A DNA stretch of 52,049 nt from an uncultured Hyphomicrobiales bacterium (GTDB lineage Bacteria > Pseudomonadota > Alphaproteobacteria > Rhizobiales > Xanthobacteraceae), in the NCBI GenBank assembly GCA_903885555.1, contig CAISIV010000185.1, positions 1 to 52,049 on the forward strand, given 5' to 3'. A program made the position numbers and the translations under genes. The notes under the pieces were generated by a model that saw only the letters and a list, made by a program, of their open reading frames with translations, was not told where the DNA came from and did no database searches. Positions 26,462-35,520 of this stretch are shown piece by piece; position 1 is the first letter of the stretch, and every line of letters starts with the position of its first letter.

Positions 26462-27976
26462 ATGACTGACCTACTTGCAAATCTCGCGCTCGGCTTCTCT
26501 GTCGCCGCGCATCCCTACAACATCGGCTTCTGTCTGATCGGCGCGCTCGTGGGCACGCTGGTCGGCGTGTTGCCGGGCGTCGGCACGGTTGCGACCGTGG
26601 CGATGCTTCTGCCGATCACCTTCGGTCTGCCGCCGGTTGGCGCGCTTATCATGCTCGCCGGCATCTATTACGGCGCGCAGTACGGTGGTTCGACAACGTC
26701 GATCCTCGTCAACATCCCGGGTGAAGCAACCTCGGTGGTGACCTGTCTCGACGGTCACCAGATGGCGCGTAACGGACGCGCGGGCGCTGCGCTCTCGATC
26801 TCGGCGATCGGCTCGTTCTTCGCCGGCTGCGTCTCGACCGTGCTGGTCGCGGCGCTCGGTGCGCCGCTCACCGGCCTCGCGTTGCTGTTCGGTCCCGCCG
26901 AATACTTCTCGTTGATGGTGCTCGGCCTGATCTTTGCCGTCGTGCTGGCGAAGGGTTCGGTGCTCAAGGCCATCGCCATGATCCTCGCCGGCCTGCTGCT
27001 GTCGATGGTCGGGTCCGATCTTGAAACCGGCGCCGGCCGCATGACCTTCGATATCCCGGAACTTTCCGACGGTATCGGCTTCGCCAACGTGGCGATGGGT
27101 CTGTTCGGCTTCGCCGAAATCATCCGCAACCTGGAAATGTCGGCGGAGAGCCGCGAAATCGTCAACGCCAAGATCTCGGGCTTGATGCCGACGCGTCAGG
27201 ATCTCATCGACTCCTCGGGCGCCATCGCCCGCGGCACCATCCTCGGCTCCATCCTCGGCATTCTGCCGGGCGGCGGCGCGGTGGTGGCGTCGTTCGCGGC
27301 CTACACCTTTGAAAAGCGTATCTCGCGTACGCCGGAGAAGTTCGGTCGCGGTATAATCCAGGGCGTGGCGGCGCCGGAAGCGGCCAATAACGCCGCGGCC
27401 CAGACGTCGTTCATCCCGCTGCTCACCCTCGGCATCCCGCCGAACGCGGTGATGGCGTTGATGGTCGGCGCCATGACCATCCACGGCATCGTGCCGGGTC
27501 CGCAGGTCATGACCAAGCAGCCCGAACTGTTCTGGGGCATGATCGCCTCGATGTGGCTCGGCAACCTGATGCTGGTCATCATCAACCTGCCGCTGGTCGG
27601 CGTTTGGGTCACGCTGTTGCGCGTCCCGTACCGCCTGCTGTTCCCCTCGATCATCGTGTTCTGCTGTATAGGCATCTACTCGATCAACAACTCGCCGACA
27701 GACGTTCTGATCGCGGCGGTGTTCGGTCTGGTTGGATACTGGCTGGTGAAGCACGACTTCGAACCGGCGCCGATGGTGCTGGCCTTCGTGCTCGGCCCGC
27801 TGATGGAAGAGAACCTGCGCCGCGCCATGCTGATCGCGCGCGGCGACGCCACCGTGTTCGCAACCCGTCCGATCTCGGCCGGTCTGCTGCTGGTGTCGCT
27901 GGCTCTTCTGACGCTGGCGCTGCTGCCGATGATCCGCAAGCGTCGCGACGAAGTGTTCGTCGAGTCGGAAAACTAG
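26462..27976 (+). CDS. tctA: Tripartite tricarboxylate transporter permease TctA
   Basis: 504 residues, about 11 membrane helices, normal length. Conserved motifs seen: GVLPGVGTVATVAMLLPITF, YYGAQYGGSTTSILVNIPGE, VVTCLDGHQMARNGRAGAAL and, in the second half, GILPGGGAVVASFAAYTFEK and APEAANNAAAQTSFIPLLTL, the duplicated motif pair of TctA. It moves tricarboxylate-like acids with a sodium or proton gradient together with TctB and the periplasmic TctC. Followed by two hairpins (27985-28005 and 28019-28049), then by tctC, so the binding protein may be transcribed separately or by read-through. Confidence 0.96.
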   Translation: MTDLLANLALGFSVAAHPYNIGFCLIGALVGTLVGVLPGVGTVATVAMLLPITFGLPPVGALIMLAGIYYGAQYGGSTTSILVNIPGEATSVVTCLDGHQMARNGRAGAALSISAIGSFFAGCVSTVLVAALGAPLTGLALLFGPAEYFSLMVLGLIFAVVLAKGSVLKAIAMILAGLLLSMVGSDLETGAGRMTFDIPELSDGIGFANVAMGLFGFAEIIRNLEMSAESREIVNAKISGLMPTRQDLIDSSGAIARGTILGSILGILPGGGAVVASFAAYTFEKRISRTPEKFGRGIIQGVAAPEAANNAAAQTSFIPLLTLGIPPNAVMALMVGAMTIHGIVPGPQVMTKQPELFWGMIASMWLGNLMLVIINLPLVGVWVTLLRVPYRLLFPSIIVFCCIGIYSINNSPTDVLIAAVFGLVGYWLVKHDFEPAPMVLAFVLGPLMEENLRRAMLIARGDATVFATRPISAGLLLVSLALLTLALLPMIRKRRDEVFVESEN

Positions 27977-27984
27977 GCATCGAA

Positions 27985-28054
27985 CGACCGGCGGTTTGCC
28001 GGTCGCTACCACTGAAATAACAGCCGCGCGGTTTTGCCGCGCGGCTGTTGCCTT
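27985..28054 (+). terminator. Double hairpin after tctA
   Basis: A first hairpin CGACCGGC/GCCGGTCG at 27985-28005 is followed by a perfect 13-base stem AACAGCCGCGCGG-TTTTG-CCGCGCGGCTGTT at 28019-28049 and then GCCTTTT. The second is a strong intrinsic terminator. It would reduce transcription between the permease genes and the binding protein gene 28123, allowing different protein levels. Confidence 0.8.
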
Positions 28055-28122
28055 TTGGGGCCTCCGACATCCGATAAAGTGCGTCATATAAAGATGCACG
28101 CGTATCGTATCGGAGTACCAAC

Positions 28123-29100
28123 ATGTTACGTTTGTTAAGCCGCGCCGCGTTTGGCGCGTTCGTGTTTGCCGCCGCGGCCATTCCTGCCGCCGCGCAGGAT
28201 TTCCCCAAGCGCAACATCACGATGGTCGTCCCGTTCGCCGCCGGCGGACCGACCGACATCGTCGCGCGTATTGTCGGCGAGCACATGTCGAAGACGCTTG
28301 GCCAGCCGGTCATCGTCGAAAATGTCGTCGGCGCCGGCGGCACCACAGGCTCGGTGCGGGCCGCCCGCGCGCAGAATGACGGTTACGCCATCATCATGGG
28401 TCATATGGGAACGCATGCCGCAGCCGTGTCGCTGTATCCAAATCTTGCCTACAAGCCGGACGTCGATTTCGAGCCGATCGGCATGGCCGCCGGTACGCCG
28501 ATCTTGATCGTTACGCGCAAGGACATTCCGGCCAAGGACCTCAAGGAGTTCGTCGTCTGGGCCAAGGCCAACAACGACAAGGTCAACATGGCCCATGCGG
28601 GTGTTGGCTCCGTGTCGTTCACCAGCTGTCTGCTGCTCAACTCGATCCTGCAGACCAAGCCGACGCAGATTCCGTTCAATGGCACCGGCCCGGCGTTGAA
28701 CGCGCTGGTCGGCTCGCAGGTCGACTACATGTGCGACCAGGTCGTCAATCTGGTGCCGCATGTGACCGGTGGCACCATCAAGGCGCTGGCGGTGGGTACC
28801 GCCGAACGCAATCCGGCGCTGCCGGATGTGCCGACGTCAAAGGAAGCCGGCCTTGCGGCCTTCCAGGTGACTGCATGGAACGCGTTGTTCGCGCCCAAGG
28901 GCACGCCGAAGCCGGTGGTCGACAAGCTCGCCGACGCGCTCGACAAGGCGCTCGACGATCCAGCGGTGCGCAAGCGTTTGCTCGATCTCGGCAGCGACAT
29001 TCCCGGCAAAACCGGCCGCGGTCCGCAGGCGCTGAGCACGCTGGTGAAAAGCGAGATCGAGCGCTGGGCGCCGGTGCTCAAGGGCACGACCATCAACTAA
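28123..29100 (+). CDS. tctC: Tripartite tricarboxylate transporter substrate-binding protein TctC
   Basis: 325 residues: signal peptide ending AAIPAAAQ, then FPKRNITMVVPFAAGGPTDI, ENVVGAGGTTGSVRAARAQN and FNGTGPALNALVGSQVDYMC. Standard Bug/TctC length. Placed directly after tctB-tctA, this is the one binding protein in the window with cognate permease genes. A double terminator in the gap suggests it also has its own promoter. It is followed by another intrinsic terminator at 29121. Confidence 0.94.
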   Translation: MLRLLSRAAFGAFVFAAAAIPAAAQDFPKRNITMVVPFAAGGPTDIVARIVGEHMSKTLGQPVIVENVVGAGGTTGSVRAARAQNDGYAIIMGHMGTHAAAVSLYPNLAYKPDVDFEPIGMAAGTPILIVTRKDIPAKDLKEFVVWAKANNDKVNMAHAGVGSVSFTSCLLLNSILQTKPTQIPFNGTGPALNALVGSQVDYMCDQVVNLVPHVTGGTIKALAVGTAERNPALPDVPTSKEAGLAAFQVTAWNALFAPKGTPKPVVDKLADALDKALDDPAVRKRLLDLGSDIPGKTGRGPQALSTLVKSEIERWAPVLKGTTIN

Positions 29101-29120
29101 TCGCGAGGGCGCGAGAAATC

Positions 29121-29155
29121 CAAGGCCGGCGCTCGACGCCGGCCTTGTTGTTTTT
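29121..29155 (+). terminator. Intrinsic terminator after tctC
   Basis: CAAGGCCGGCG-CTCGA-CGCCGGCCTTG, a perfect 11-base stem 21 bases after the tctC stop, followed by TTGTTTTT. A textbook Rho-independent terminator for the transporter operon. Confidence 0.88.
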
Positions 29156-29231
29156 GGCAAAGGGGTGAAACTAAATCTCCGGAGGGCCGTTGCCTCGAAA
29201 ATCACCAACCGTTGAAACGCCGGAGGCTCCT

Positions 29232-29465
29232 ATGTCGAAATACCTTTACGCCGCTGTTGTGCTGGCCTGCGCCTGGACCGCGATACCGGTGACGCCGGCC
29301 GCCGCCGCTATCGAGTATCCGTGGTGCGCTCAATATTCCGGCAGAGGCGGCGGCGGCCGCAATTGCGGCTTCAGCACCTATAGCCAGTGCATGGGGACCG
29401 TCAGCGGTATTGGCGGCTTTTGCGAGCGCAACCAGTTCTACCAGGGCCGGCCGAAGCGGCGCTGA
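29232..29465 (+). CDS. DUF3551 family small secreted protein
   Basis: 77 residues from ATG 29232 with CGGAGG six bases upstream. Signal peptide MSKYLYAAVVLACAWTAIPV followed by the compact Cys-containing domain EYPWCAQYSGR, NCGFSTYSQCMGTVSG and FCERNQFY: four cysteines in the DUF3551 spacing, probably two disulphides in the periplasm. Such proteins are numerous in Bradyrhizobium-type genomes and have no known function. It stands alone between a terminator and a convergent membrane protein gene. Confidence 0.85.
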   Translation: MSKYLYAAVVLACAWTAIPVTPAAAAIEYPWCAQYSGRGGGGRNCGFSTYSQCMGTVSGIGGFCERNQFYQGRPKRR

Positions 29466-29469
29466 CCGC

Positions 29470-29919
29470 TCAGCGCGTCAACGCGACGAGGCTGGCCGTC
29501 AGAATGACGAGTTGGACGCAGAACACCGTGATGTTGACGTCCCACTTCTTGGCGATGATCGGCACCGGCGCATCGAACGGCTCGTAGCCGTTGCTGTCAT
29601 AGGCGCCGCCGCCATAGACCGGCATCGTGACCAGCGCCGCGAAGAACGCGGCATAGACGATGATGCCGATCAGCGCGGCAAGATACAACCGTTCGAGGCC
29701 GAGCGGGCCCGGCCACCAGATCAGCGCCAGGTTCAAAAGGCCGAAGCCCGAATAGCTGACGATCTGCCAGACCAGATGGAAACGCGCATGCGGCGTCCAC
29801 AACGGGTTGGTGGCGTGGGTCTTGTTGAAATCGGCGAGCACTGTGCCGAGCGACCAGCCTAACGTCATCAATGTCAGCAGAACGCGGGCGGCCAGCATGT
29901 GGTCGAAAGCGAATGTCAT
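29470..29919 (-). CDS. Four-helix membrane protein of unknown function
   Basis: 149 residues with hydrophobic helices at about 8-28, 50-70, 77-100 and 128-147. The segment FNKTHATNPLWTPHARFHLV, with several His and Trp, and a short acidic loop (YDSNGYEPFDAPVP) are distinctive; I recall similar proteins under a DUF name (possibly DUF6640) but am not certain. No enzymatic motif. The gene is convergent with the DUF3551 gene (four-base gap) and has no obvious operon partner; the DUF1501 gene lies behind it on the same strand but ends 60 bases before its start. Confidence 0.7.
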   Translation of the reverse strand: MTFAFDHMLAARVLLTLMTLGWSLGTVLADFNKTHATNPLWTPHARFHLVWQIVSYSGFGLLNLALIWWPGPLGLERLYLAALIGIIVYAAFFAALVTMPVYGGGAYDSNGYEPFDAPVPIIAKKWDVNITVFCVQLVILTASLVALTR

Positions 29920-29979
29920 TGTTGTTTCCCCCTCAGTGCGAGGGGATGCTAGCCGCGTCGTTGAAAATTATCGAGGGCG

Positions 29980-31233
29980 CTAGCCGACCAATCCCGTCAT
30001 CGGCTTGATGTCGGCGCTGCCAGGGAACACGACGCTCGCCAGCGCCTTGTCGCTGACGCGCACGTGGTCCTTGAGCAGTCCCTTCAGCACGGCCCGCAGA
30101 TCGGTGGTTGCCTTGAGATCGCGTTTCTCATAGAGCGCGGCCTCGCTGACGCCCGGCCAGTCGGCGATGACGCGGCCGCCTTTCAGCGCGCCGCCGGCCA
30201 GTAGCGCCACGGTCGCGGTGCCGTGGTCGGTGCCTTCGGTGCCGTTGATACGCGCGGTGCGGCCGAACTCGGTGATGACCGCGACCACGGTTTCCTTCCA
30301 GGCATCGCCCATGCCACTTTCGACCGCGCCGATAGCGCCATCGAGCGCGCCGAGCAGCGACGACAGTCGGCCGCTCGCCGCGCCTTCGTCGGCGTGGGTA
30401 TCCCAACCGTCGAACGACAGCGCGCCGATGCGCGGTCCGTCCGGGCGCGCGAGGAATTTGGCCGCGGCGCCGGCTGCTTCCTCGAAATAGGCGCGCACTT
30501 GCGCCGCGCCGCCGCCCGGCGCTTTGCCCGGAGGCGTCTGGCCCATGCCACCGGCCTTGGCGATTGCTGCCAAGCCCATGCGCTCCTGGATGACGCGCGC
30601 CAGCTGCGGATCGGTGTGATTGTAGAGATCGAGCAGCCGCATCACGGTATCGTCGGCGGCCGGCGGCAGCCGCGGCGGGGTCCACGACATGACCGGCGCC
30701 GAACCGCGCACGACCAAGGGGGTCACCGGTCCGACCGCGAAAGCATTCTGCGGTTTGTTGGTTGGCTTTGCTTGGGCCCGGTCGGCGGCCTCAAGTGTGC
30801 CGAGTGCGCGGTTGAGCCAGCCGGTATCGACCGCGCCAGGTTTGGCTAGCCCGCTTTCCAGCACATCCTGGCCGTCGAAATGCGAACGCTCGCGATAGGG
30901 CGTCGCTACGGCGTGTACGATAGCCACCTGTTTTGCTTGATACAGGCGATACAAGTTCGCCATCGCCGGATTGAGCGCAAAAAAAGAATCGAGCGGCAGC
31001 GCCGGTGTTGCGCCGTCGAGCAGCAAGGCCTTGTCGCCGCGCAATCTGATCCAGTCGGGGTCGCCGACCGGCGCTACCGTTGCGAGACCGTCGAGCGCGC
31101 CGCGCAACACGATCACCAGCAATCGCGGATCGCGGCCTTCGGCGAGCGCCAGCTTCGGCAGATAGGCCCAGGCGAACAGCGACCCTGAGCCCAGCAGCAA
31201 TTCGCGGCGCGATGGAGCGTGGAGCATCATCAT
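29980..31233 (-). CDS. DUF1501 family Tat-exported protein
   Basis: 417 residues. N-terminal Tat signal SRRELLLGSGSLFAWAYLP and cleavage after LALA. The rest is the DUF1501 fold, related to alkaline phosphatase/sulfatase-type hydrolases: LLVIVLRGALDGLATVAPVG, HFDGQDVLESG, SFDGWDTHADEG and ITEFGRTARINGTEGTDHGT carry the candidate metal ligands (Asp, His, Glu). The family has no firm function. It is nearly always beside a DUF1800 gene, as here: its start overlaps the DUF1800 stop by four bases, so the pair is made together and probably works together in the periplasm. Confidence 0.92.
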   Translation of the reverse strand: MMMLHAPSRRELLLGSGSLFAWAYLPKLALAEGRDPRLLVIVLRGALDGLATVAPVGDPDWIRLRGDKALLLDGATPALPLDSFFALNPAMANLYRLYQAKQVAIVHAVATPYRERSHFDGQDVLESGLAKPGAVDTGWLNRALGTLEAADRAQAKPTNKPQNAFAVGPVTPLVVRGSAPVMSWTPPRLPPAADDTVMRLLDLYNHTDPQLARVIQERMGLAAIAKAGGMGQTPPGKAPGGGAAQVRAYFEEAAGAAAKFLARPDGPRIGALSFDGWDTHADEGAASGRLSSLLGALDGAIGAVESGMGDAWKETVVAVITEFGRTARINGTEGTDHGTATVALLAGGALKGGRVIADWPGVSEAALYEKRDLKATTDLRAVLKGLLKDHVRVSDKALASVVFPGSADIKPMTGLVG

Positions 31234-32735
31234 CTCCTCAAAAACTCAGGAGCCATCAGCAGTAGCGCGAGTGCCTGCGGCCGGCTTTCGGCGCGCGACA
31301 AAGCCTGCCGGGTTTCCGGCGAGGCGAGGGGACCAAGCGCCGCATCCGCGATTTCCTCCGGATCGACCAGGCCGCCGACGCGGCGTGCCAGCTGATTGGC
31401 GATGTCGAGGCGTTGCGGCAGGCCGTCGAGCCAGGCGGCATTTTCGTCGGAGAAGCCTTTGGGCGCCGGCGGGCGCCACAATGGCTCGCCGAGCAGATTG
31501 AGCGTGTTGATGATGCGGCGAATGTCGGAAAGCGCCAGGCCGCAGGCACGCATCGACGCCACGGTCCATTCGCTCGGCTTTTTGAGCTTGGTGCGCGGTG
31601 CATCCCAGGCTTCGGGTGCGAGCACCAGCGCCTTGGACACTTCCTTCAAGTCGCCTTTGGTGTCGGCGAAGCGTTTGGCGAGACGGTCGATTAAAGCCTG
31701 CGGCGGGTCGTCCGCAACGAAATGCCGGGCCAGCTTGCGCGCGATATGTTTCGCGGTTTCCGGATGGCGCGCCAGCGCCAGCAGCACGGAACGGCCTTGT
31801 TCGTGTCCGGTGTCGTCGTAATTTTTCGCCAGCACGGTTTGCGCACCCGGCTCGTGCATGCGGTCGTTGAAATTGAACTCGCCGCCGCGTTCCGGCTCCT
31901 TAGCCGGCGTAATGGTCCAGCCGGTGATGACCTTGGCGAAATTGGTGACGTCGTCCTGCGAATAGCCGGATCGCGCGCCGAGCGTATGCAGCTCGAGGAT
32001 TTCACGGCCGAGATTTTCGTTGAGACCTTTACCCTGACGCTTGCCGGCCACGGAGTTGGGGCCGATAGAGCGCGCGTTGTCGAGATAGAACAGCATCGCC
32101 GGATGGGATTCGACGGCCATCAGCATGTCGGCGAAGTTGCCGAGCACATGCGGGCGGATCGCTTCGCGTTCGAAGGCGCCGGCAACCGGGCGCACCTTGT
32201 CGGCCGAGACGCAGAAATGGTTCGACCAGAACCAGACCAAACGCTCGGCAAAGCCGATCTCGGCATTGAGCGCTGAATCGAAACGCGCCTTGGCCTCTTC
32301 GAAAAATATCTGCTGTGGAATTCCAGGGCCGGGATCGGCCTTCGCCGGCTGAGCGGCGGCCGGCTTTGCCGCTTCCATCGCCGGAACGTCGGTCTTAGGC
32401 GCCGAGGCTTGAGCTTCCTTCGCGGCAAACTCTTTGGCAGCTTGCGCGGCCTTGTTGGCCTCGTTCTGCGCCATCTCGCGTTCGGCGCGCTGCGCCAGCC
32501 GGTCGGCCTTGCGCTCCTGGCGGAAATTGAACGCGGCGCGGGCGGCTTCACCCGACGTCAGAAGGTCACTGTCGGAAATTTGCCCGGCATTGGGGCGGTC
32601 CAGTTCGGCAAGAATCGCGCCGCGGGCGTCGGAGCCGATAGACGCCAGCGAGCCGGCGCGCGGGCCGAAGCCGAACCTGTGCAGCGCGACTGCGGCCTGC
32701 GTTTTTGCATCCAGCGGCTTGTTGTCGAGAGCCAT
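31230..32735 (-). CDS. DUF1800 family protein
   Basis: 501 residues. DUF1800 motifs: ALHRFGFGPRAGSL at the start, LVWFWSNHFCVS, EREAIRPHVLGNFADMLMAV, LGREILELHTLG, and HETA-like HPETAKHIARKLARHFVAD. Residues 71-140 form an Ala/Lys/Glu-rich, then Pro/Ala-rich insertion (coiled-coil-like followed by disordered) that splits the domain between its first and second conserved blocks. No clear signal peptide, unlike its DUF1501 partner, so export may depend on that partner. First gene of a two-gene operon with a four-base overlap. Confidence 0.9.
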   Translation of the reverse strand: MALDNKPLDAKTQAAVALHRFGFGPRAGSLASIGSDARGAILAELDRPNAGQISDSDLLTSGEAARAAFNFRQERKADRLAQRAEREMAQNEANKAAQAAKEFAAKEAQASAPKTDVPAMEAAKPAAAQPAKADPGPGIPQQIFFEEAKARFDSALNAEIGFAERLVWFWSNHFCVSADKVRPVAGAFEREAIRPHVLGNFADMLMAVESHPAMLFYLDNARSIGPNSVAGKRQGKGLNENLGREILELHTLGARSGYSQDDVTNFAKVITGWTITPAKEPERGGEFNFNDRMHEPGAQTVLAKNYDDTGHEQGRSVLLALARHPETAKHIARKLARHFVADDPPQALIDRLAKRFADTKGDLKEVSKALVLAPEAWDAPRTKLKKPSEWTVASMRACGLALSDIRRIINTLNLLGEPLWRPPAPKGFSDENAAWLDGLPQRLDIANQLARRVGGLVDPEEIADAALGPLASPETRQALSRAESRPQALALLLMAPEFLRR

Positions 32736-32799
32736 GAACGCCTGATTCCAATCTCAGCCCCACGTCAGGATGGGCCGGAACTCTGTCGATACTGAGGCG

Positions 32800-33540
32800 T
32801 CAGGGCGCCGACAGCACGCTGGAAATATCTTTCTCGTTAAGAATACGATACTGCCCGAGCGGCAAATCGACCGGCAATGTCAGTCCGCCGACGCGGTCGC
32901 GGTGCAGCGCGGTGACGTGATTGCCGACCGCCGCGAACATGCGGCGCACCTGGTGATAGCGGCCTTCGGTCAGCGTCAGATAAGCGCGCGTCGGCGACAC
33001 CACTTCCAGCTTCGCCGGCAGCAGCGGCGTCTTCTCGCTTTCCAGCATCATCTCGCCGGAGGCAAAGATTTTGTCCTCCGTGCCCTTCAGCGGCCGGTCG
33101 AGCGTGACGTCGTAGCGCTTGGTGACATTGCTGCGCGGCGAAATGATCTTGTGCAGGAGCGCGCCGTCATCGGTGAGCAACAACAGGCCCGAGGTTTCCT
33201 TGTCGAGCCGCCCGATCGTCGAGATGGCCGGTTCGCGGTCGCGCCAGCGATCCGGCAGCAGCGAATAGACCAGCGGCGGCTCCTTGTGCGAGCAGGTCAC
33301 CCCGGTCGGCTTGTTCATCATCAGGACGAGACCCGGCGGCGGATCGAGCGGCTCACCGTCGACCGTCATGCGCGACGACAAATCCGGCGTCACGGCAATG
33401 CGCTGGTCGCTGTCGCGTAGCAGTGTGCCGTCGAGCGTGACGAGGCCCATGACGGCCAGGCGTTGCACTTCGCGCCGCGAGCCGTAGCCGAGATTGGCCA
33501 GCAGGCGATCCAGTCGCAGCGTCGGAGGGCCCTTGCTCAC
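32800..33540 (-). CDS. rsuA: Pseudouridine synthase, RsuA family
   Basis: 246 residues: N-terminal S4 RNA-binding domain (LRLDRLLANLGYGSRREVQR) followed by the RsuA/RluB/E/F catalytic domain with GRLDKETSGLLLLTDDG, where the Asp is the nucleophile, and EGRYHQVRRMFAAVGNHV near the C-terminus. The closest match of architecture is RsuA, which makes pseudouridine 516 in 16S rRNA; RluB/RluE cannot be excluded without alignment. The next gene upstream in reading direction is none; downstream genes on this strand start afresh. About 10 bases separate it from the methyltransferase stop at 33551, so read-through from that operon is likely. Confidence 0.92.
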   Translation of the reverse strand: MSKGPPTLRLDRLLANLGYGSRREVQRLAVMGLVTLDGTLLRDSDQRIAVTPDLSSRMTVDGEPLDPPPGLVLMMNKPTGVTCSHKEPPLVYSLLPDRWRDREPAISTIGRLDKETSGLLLLTDDGALLHKIISPRSNVTKRYDVTLDRPLKGTEDKIFASGEMMLESEKTPLLPAKLEVVSPTRAYLTLTEGRYHQVRRMFAAVGNHVTALHRDRVGGLTLPVDLPLGQYRILNEKDISSVLSAP

Positions 33541-33550
33541 GTTTCTTGGC

Positions 33551-34468
33551 TCACTTTGTCGCCTCGTAGATCTTGTAGCCGCCGGTTTCGATTCTGAGCG
33601 TAACGCGTTTGAACAGCGGTTGCAGGATGGCTTCGTAAGGCAGATGGCGATTGGCGACCAGCCAGCAGACGCCGTCCTTGCGCAGCACCTCGGCGGCGCG
33701 CTTCACGAATGACAGCGCCAACGTCTTGTCTTCGGCGCCGGCATCGTGGAACGGCGCGTTCATCACGACGAAATCCAGCGCGCTCAATTCGGGGTCGGCG
33801 TCGCGCGCATCGGTCCAGCGGAACTGCGCGCGGGCATCGGCGATATTGTGCTGGGCGCATTCTATGGCGCGGCGGTCGATGTCGATCAGTGTCAGTTGTG
33901 TGACCTTGGCCGATTGCAAAACCGCATGCGCCAGCAGTCCGAGGCCGCAGCCGAAATCCGCGCCGCGCCCGCTGAACGATGGCAAGTGTTGCAGTAACAG
34001 CGCCGTGCCGGGATCGATACGGTCCCAGCTGAACACGCCGGGCTGCGACCAGAGCCCGAGGTCCTCGACCAGCCGCGGCGCGCCGTTCGACAAGGCTTCG
34101 TCCGTGCCGTTGAGCGCAGAAGGCCGCGTGCAGACCGCGATGCGATGATGACGCCGCGCGGTTTCCTCGACCGTGCAGCCAAAAACTTCCAATTCCTTGC
34201 GCAGCCGCGTGCCGCCTTTGTCTTTGGGCGCGAGCACGGTGAAGGCGCCGCCCGGCGCCACCGCGCGCAAGGCCAGCGCCATCGCGTAACGCCGCTCCAG
34301 CGTTCCCGGCGGCGCCAGCATGGTCATCGATGCGAGTGACGCTTCGGCCTGCCGCTCCAGCGCCGGCGCGCCGGGTGTCAGCGGTGAAAACTGGATCGCC
34401 TCGGGCGGCGTGTCGGCCACGTCGGCCGGCGGTTTGCCGTAGACGCCTGCCGGAAGTGCGGCTGTCAC
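33551..34468 (-). CDS. rsmC: RsmC-like class I methyltransferase
   Basis: 305 residues from GTG 34468, which overlaps the stop of the upstream methyltransferase by four bases (GTGA); the longer frame to 34774 is the shadow of that gene. The C-terminal half has the MTS-type SAM fold: GADFGCGLGLLAHAVL, IDIDRRAIECAQHN, and the catalytic NAPFH (usually NPPFH), then GVCWLVANRHLPYE. RsmC methylates G1207 of 16S rRNA. The N-terminal half is a degenerate methyltransferase-like domain, as in RsmC. The change of the first Pro of NPPFH to Ala is seen in related proteins and may be neutral. Confidence 0.88.
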   Translation of the reverse strand: MTAALPAGVYGKPPADVADTPPEAIQFSPLTPGAPALERQAEASLASMTMLAPPGTLERRYAMALALRAVAPGGAFTVLAPKDKGGTRLRKELEVFGCTVEETARRHHRIAVCTRPSALNGTDEALSNGAPRLVEDLGLWSQPGVFSWDRIDPGTALLLQHLPSFSGRGADFGCGLGLLAHAVLQSAKVTQLTLIDIDRRAIECAQHNIADARAQFRWTDARDADPELSALDFVVMNAPFHDAGAEDKTLALSFVKRAAEVLRKDGVCWLVANRHLPYEAILQPLFKRVTLRIETGGYKIYEATK

Positions 34469-35304
34469 GGCGTCATCACGTCGAGGAGGGCGGGCTTCAC
34501 GCCAAGCTGATCGATCAGTTTGTTGAGTTCGCCGCGCGCCTGCGCATTGCTGCGCTGGTGGCGCTCGGCGAGGATCAACTCGTTCTTCATGGTGTGTTCG
34601 AGGCCGGTGAATTCGGTGACGCGCACTTTGTAGCCGTGCGCTTCCAGAACCAGGCCGCGGATGACGTTCGTCACATGCGCGCCGAATTCGCGGCGCTGGA
34701 TCGGGTGCCGCCAGAGTTGCCGCAGCGGGCCGTGCTCGCCCTCCAGCAATCGTGCCACCTCGGCCTGGCAGCACGGCACCAGCGCAATCGTCTTGGCCTC
34801 ATGGCGCAGCGCAAAGCGGATGGCGTCGTCGGTGGCGGTGTCGCAGGCATGCAGCGCCGTCACCATATCCGCGCGTCCGCCGGGCAGGTTCGTCTCCGCG
34901 ATCGGCGAGGCGATGAATTGCATGCGGTCGAAGCCCGACGATGCCGCAAGCGCACGCGACGATTCGACCAGTTGTTCGCGTGCTTCGACGCCGACGACGC
35001 TGCCGCGCCCGGTGGGCCCGAGGATCAGATCATAGAGAATGAAGCCCAGATAGGATTTGCCGGCGCCGACGTCGGCCAGCACGGGCTCGGCGCCGTCCTT
35101 GAGCAGAGTTTCGAGCGCGGGCCGCAGCAATTGGGTGAGGTGCAGAACCTGGGTGAGCTTGCGCCGTGAGTCCGCGTTGAGCTGGCCGTCGCGCGTGAGA
35201 ATGTGCAGCGCCTGCAACAGCGGCACGGATTTCTCCGGGGATTGGCTCGGCCAGAGCTTCTCCCAGGTGTCTTTATCTTTGGCGGCTTTCTGTGCGGGCT
35301 TCAT
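34465..35304 (-). CDS. SAM-dependent methyltransferase (Methyltransf_32-like)
   Basis: 279 residues. SAM-binding motif LADVGAGKSYLGFILYD, acidic GVEAREQLVE after the second strand, and LHACDTATDDAIRFAL followed by LVPCCQAEVARLL, which is the layout of the METTL25/Methyltransf_32 group. The CC pair in PCCQ is typical. Substrate unknown; RNA is likely given its partners (an RsmC-like methylase coupled by a GTGA overlap, then RsuA). It heads the leftward rRNA-modification-like group 35304-32800. Confidence 0.85.
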   Translation of the reverse strand: MKPAQKAAKDKDTWEKLWPSQSPEKSVPLLQALHILTRDGQLNADSRRKLTQVLHLTQLLRPALETLLKDGAEPVLADVGAGKSYLGFILYDLILGPTGRGSVVGVEAREQLVESSRALAASSGFDRMQFIASPIAETNLPGGRADMVTALHACDTATDDAIRFALRHEAKTIALVPCCQAEVARLLEGEHGPLRQLWRHPIQRREFGAHVTNVIRGLVLEAHGYKVRVTEFTGLEHTMKNELILAERHQRSNAQARGELNKLIDQLGVKPALLDVMTP

Positions 35305-35520
35305 CGCGGGTCTCCAGCCCGCTTATCTAGCGGGGCGGCTGCGCCGTTGCCAGCGCGGCGGAGGCTTGGAGGCGCTCAATAGCGTCCGTTTTTATCTTGG
35401 ATAACACAACGCGGGGTTGTCAGCGCCTGACCGCAGGCATTAGCGTAGCGAAGCGAAGCGAAGCGGAAAATATGTCTCCAAAGGCGGAATTGTCGTCGGC
35501 TGTACCGCCAACGTCGAACA

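Noticed and set aside
26471-28099. 542-codon minus-strand frame across tctA
   Set aside because: Arg/His/Gln-rich composition typical of an antisense shadow; tctA on the plus strand carries all family motifs.
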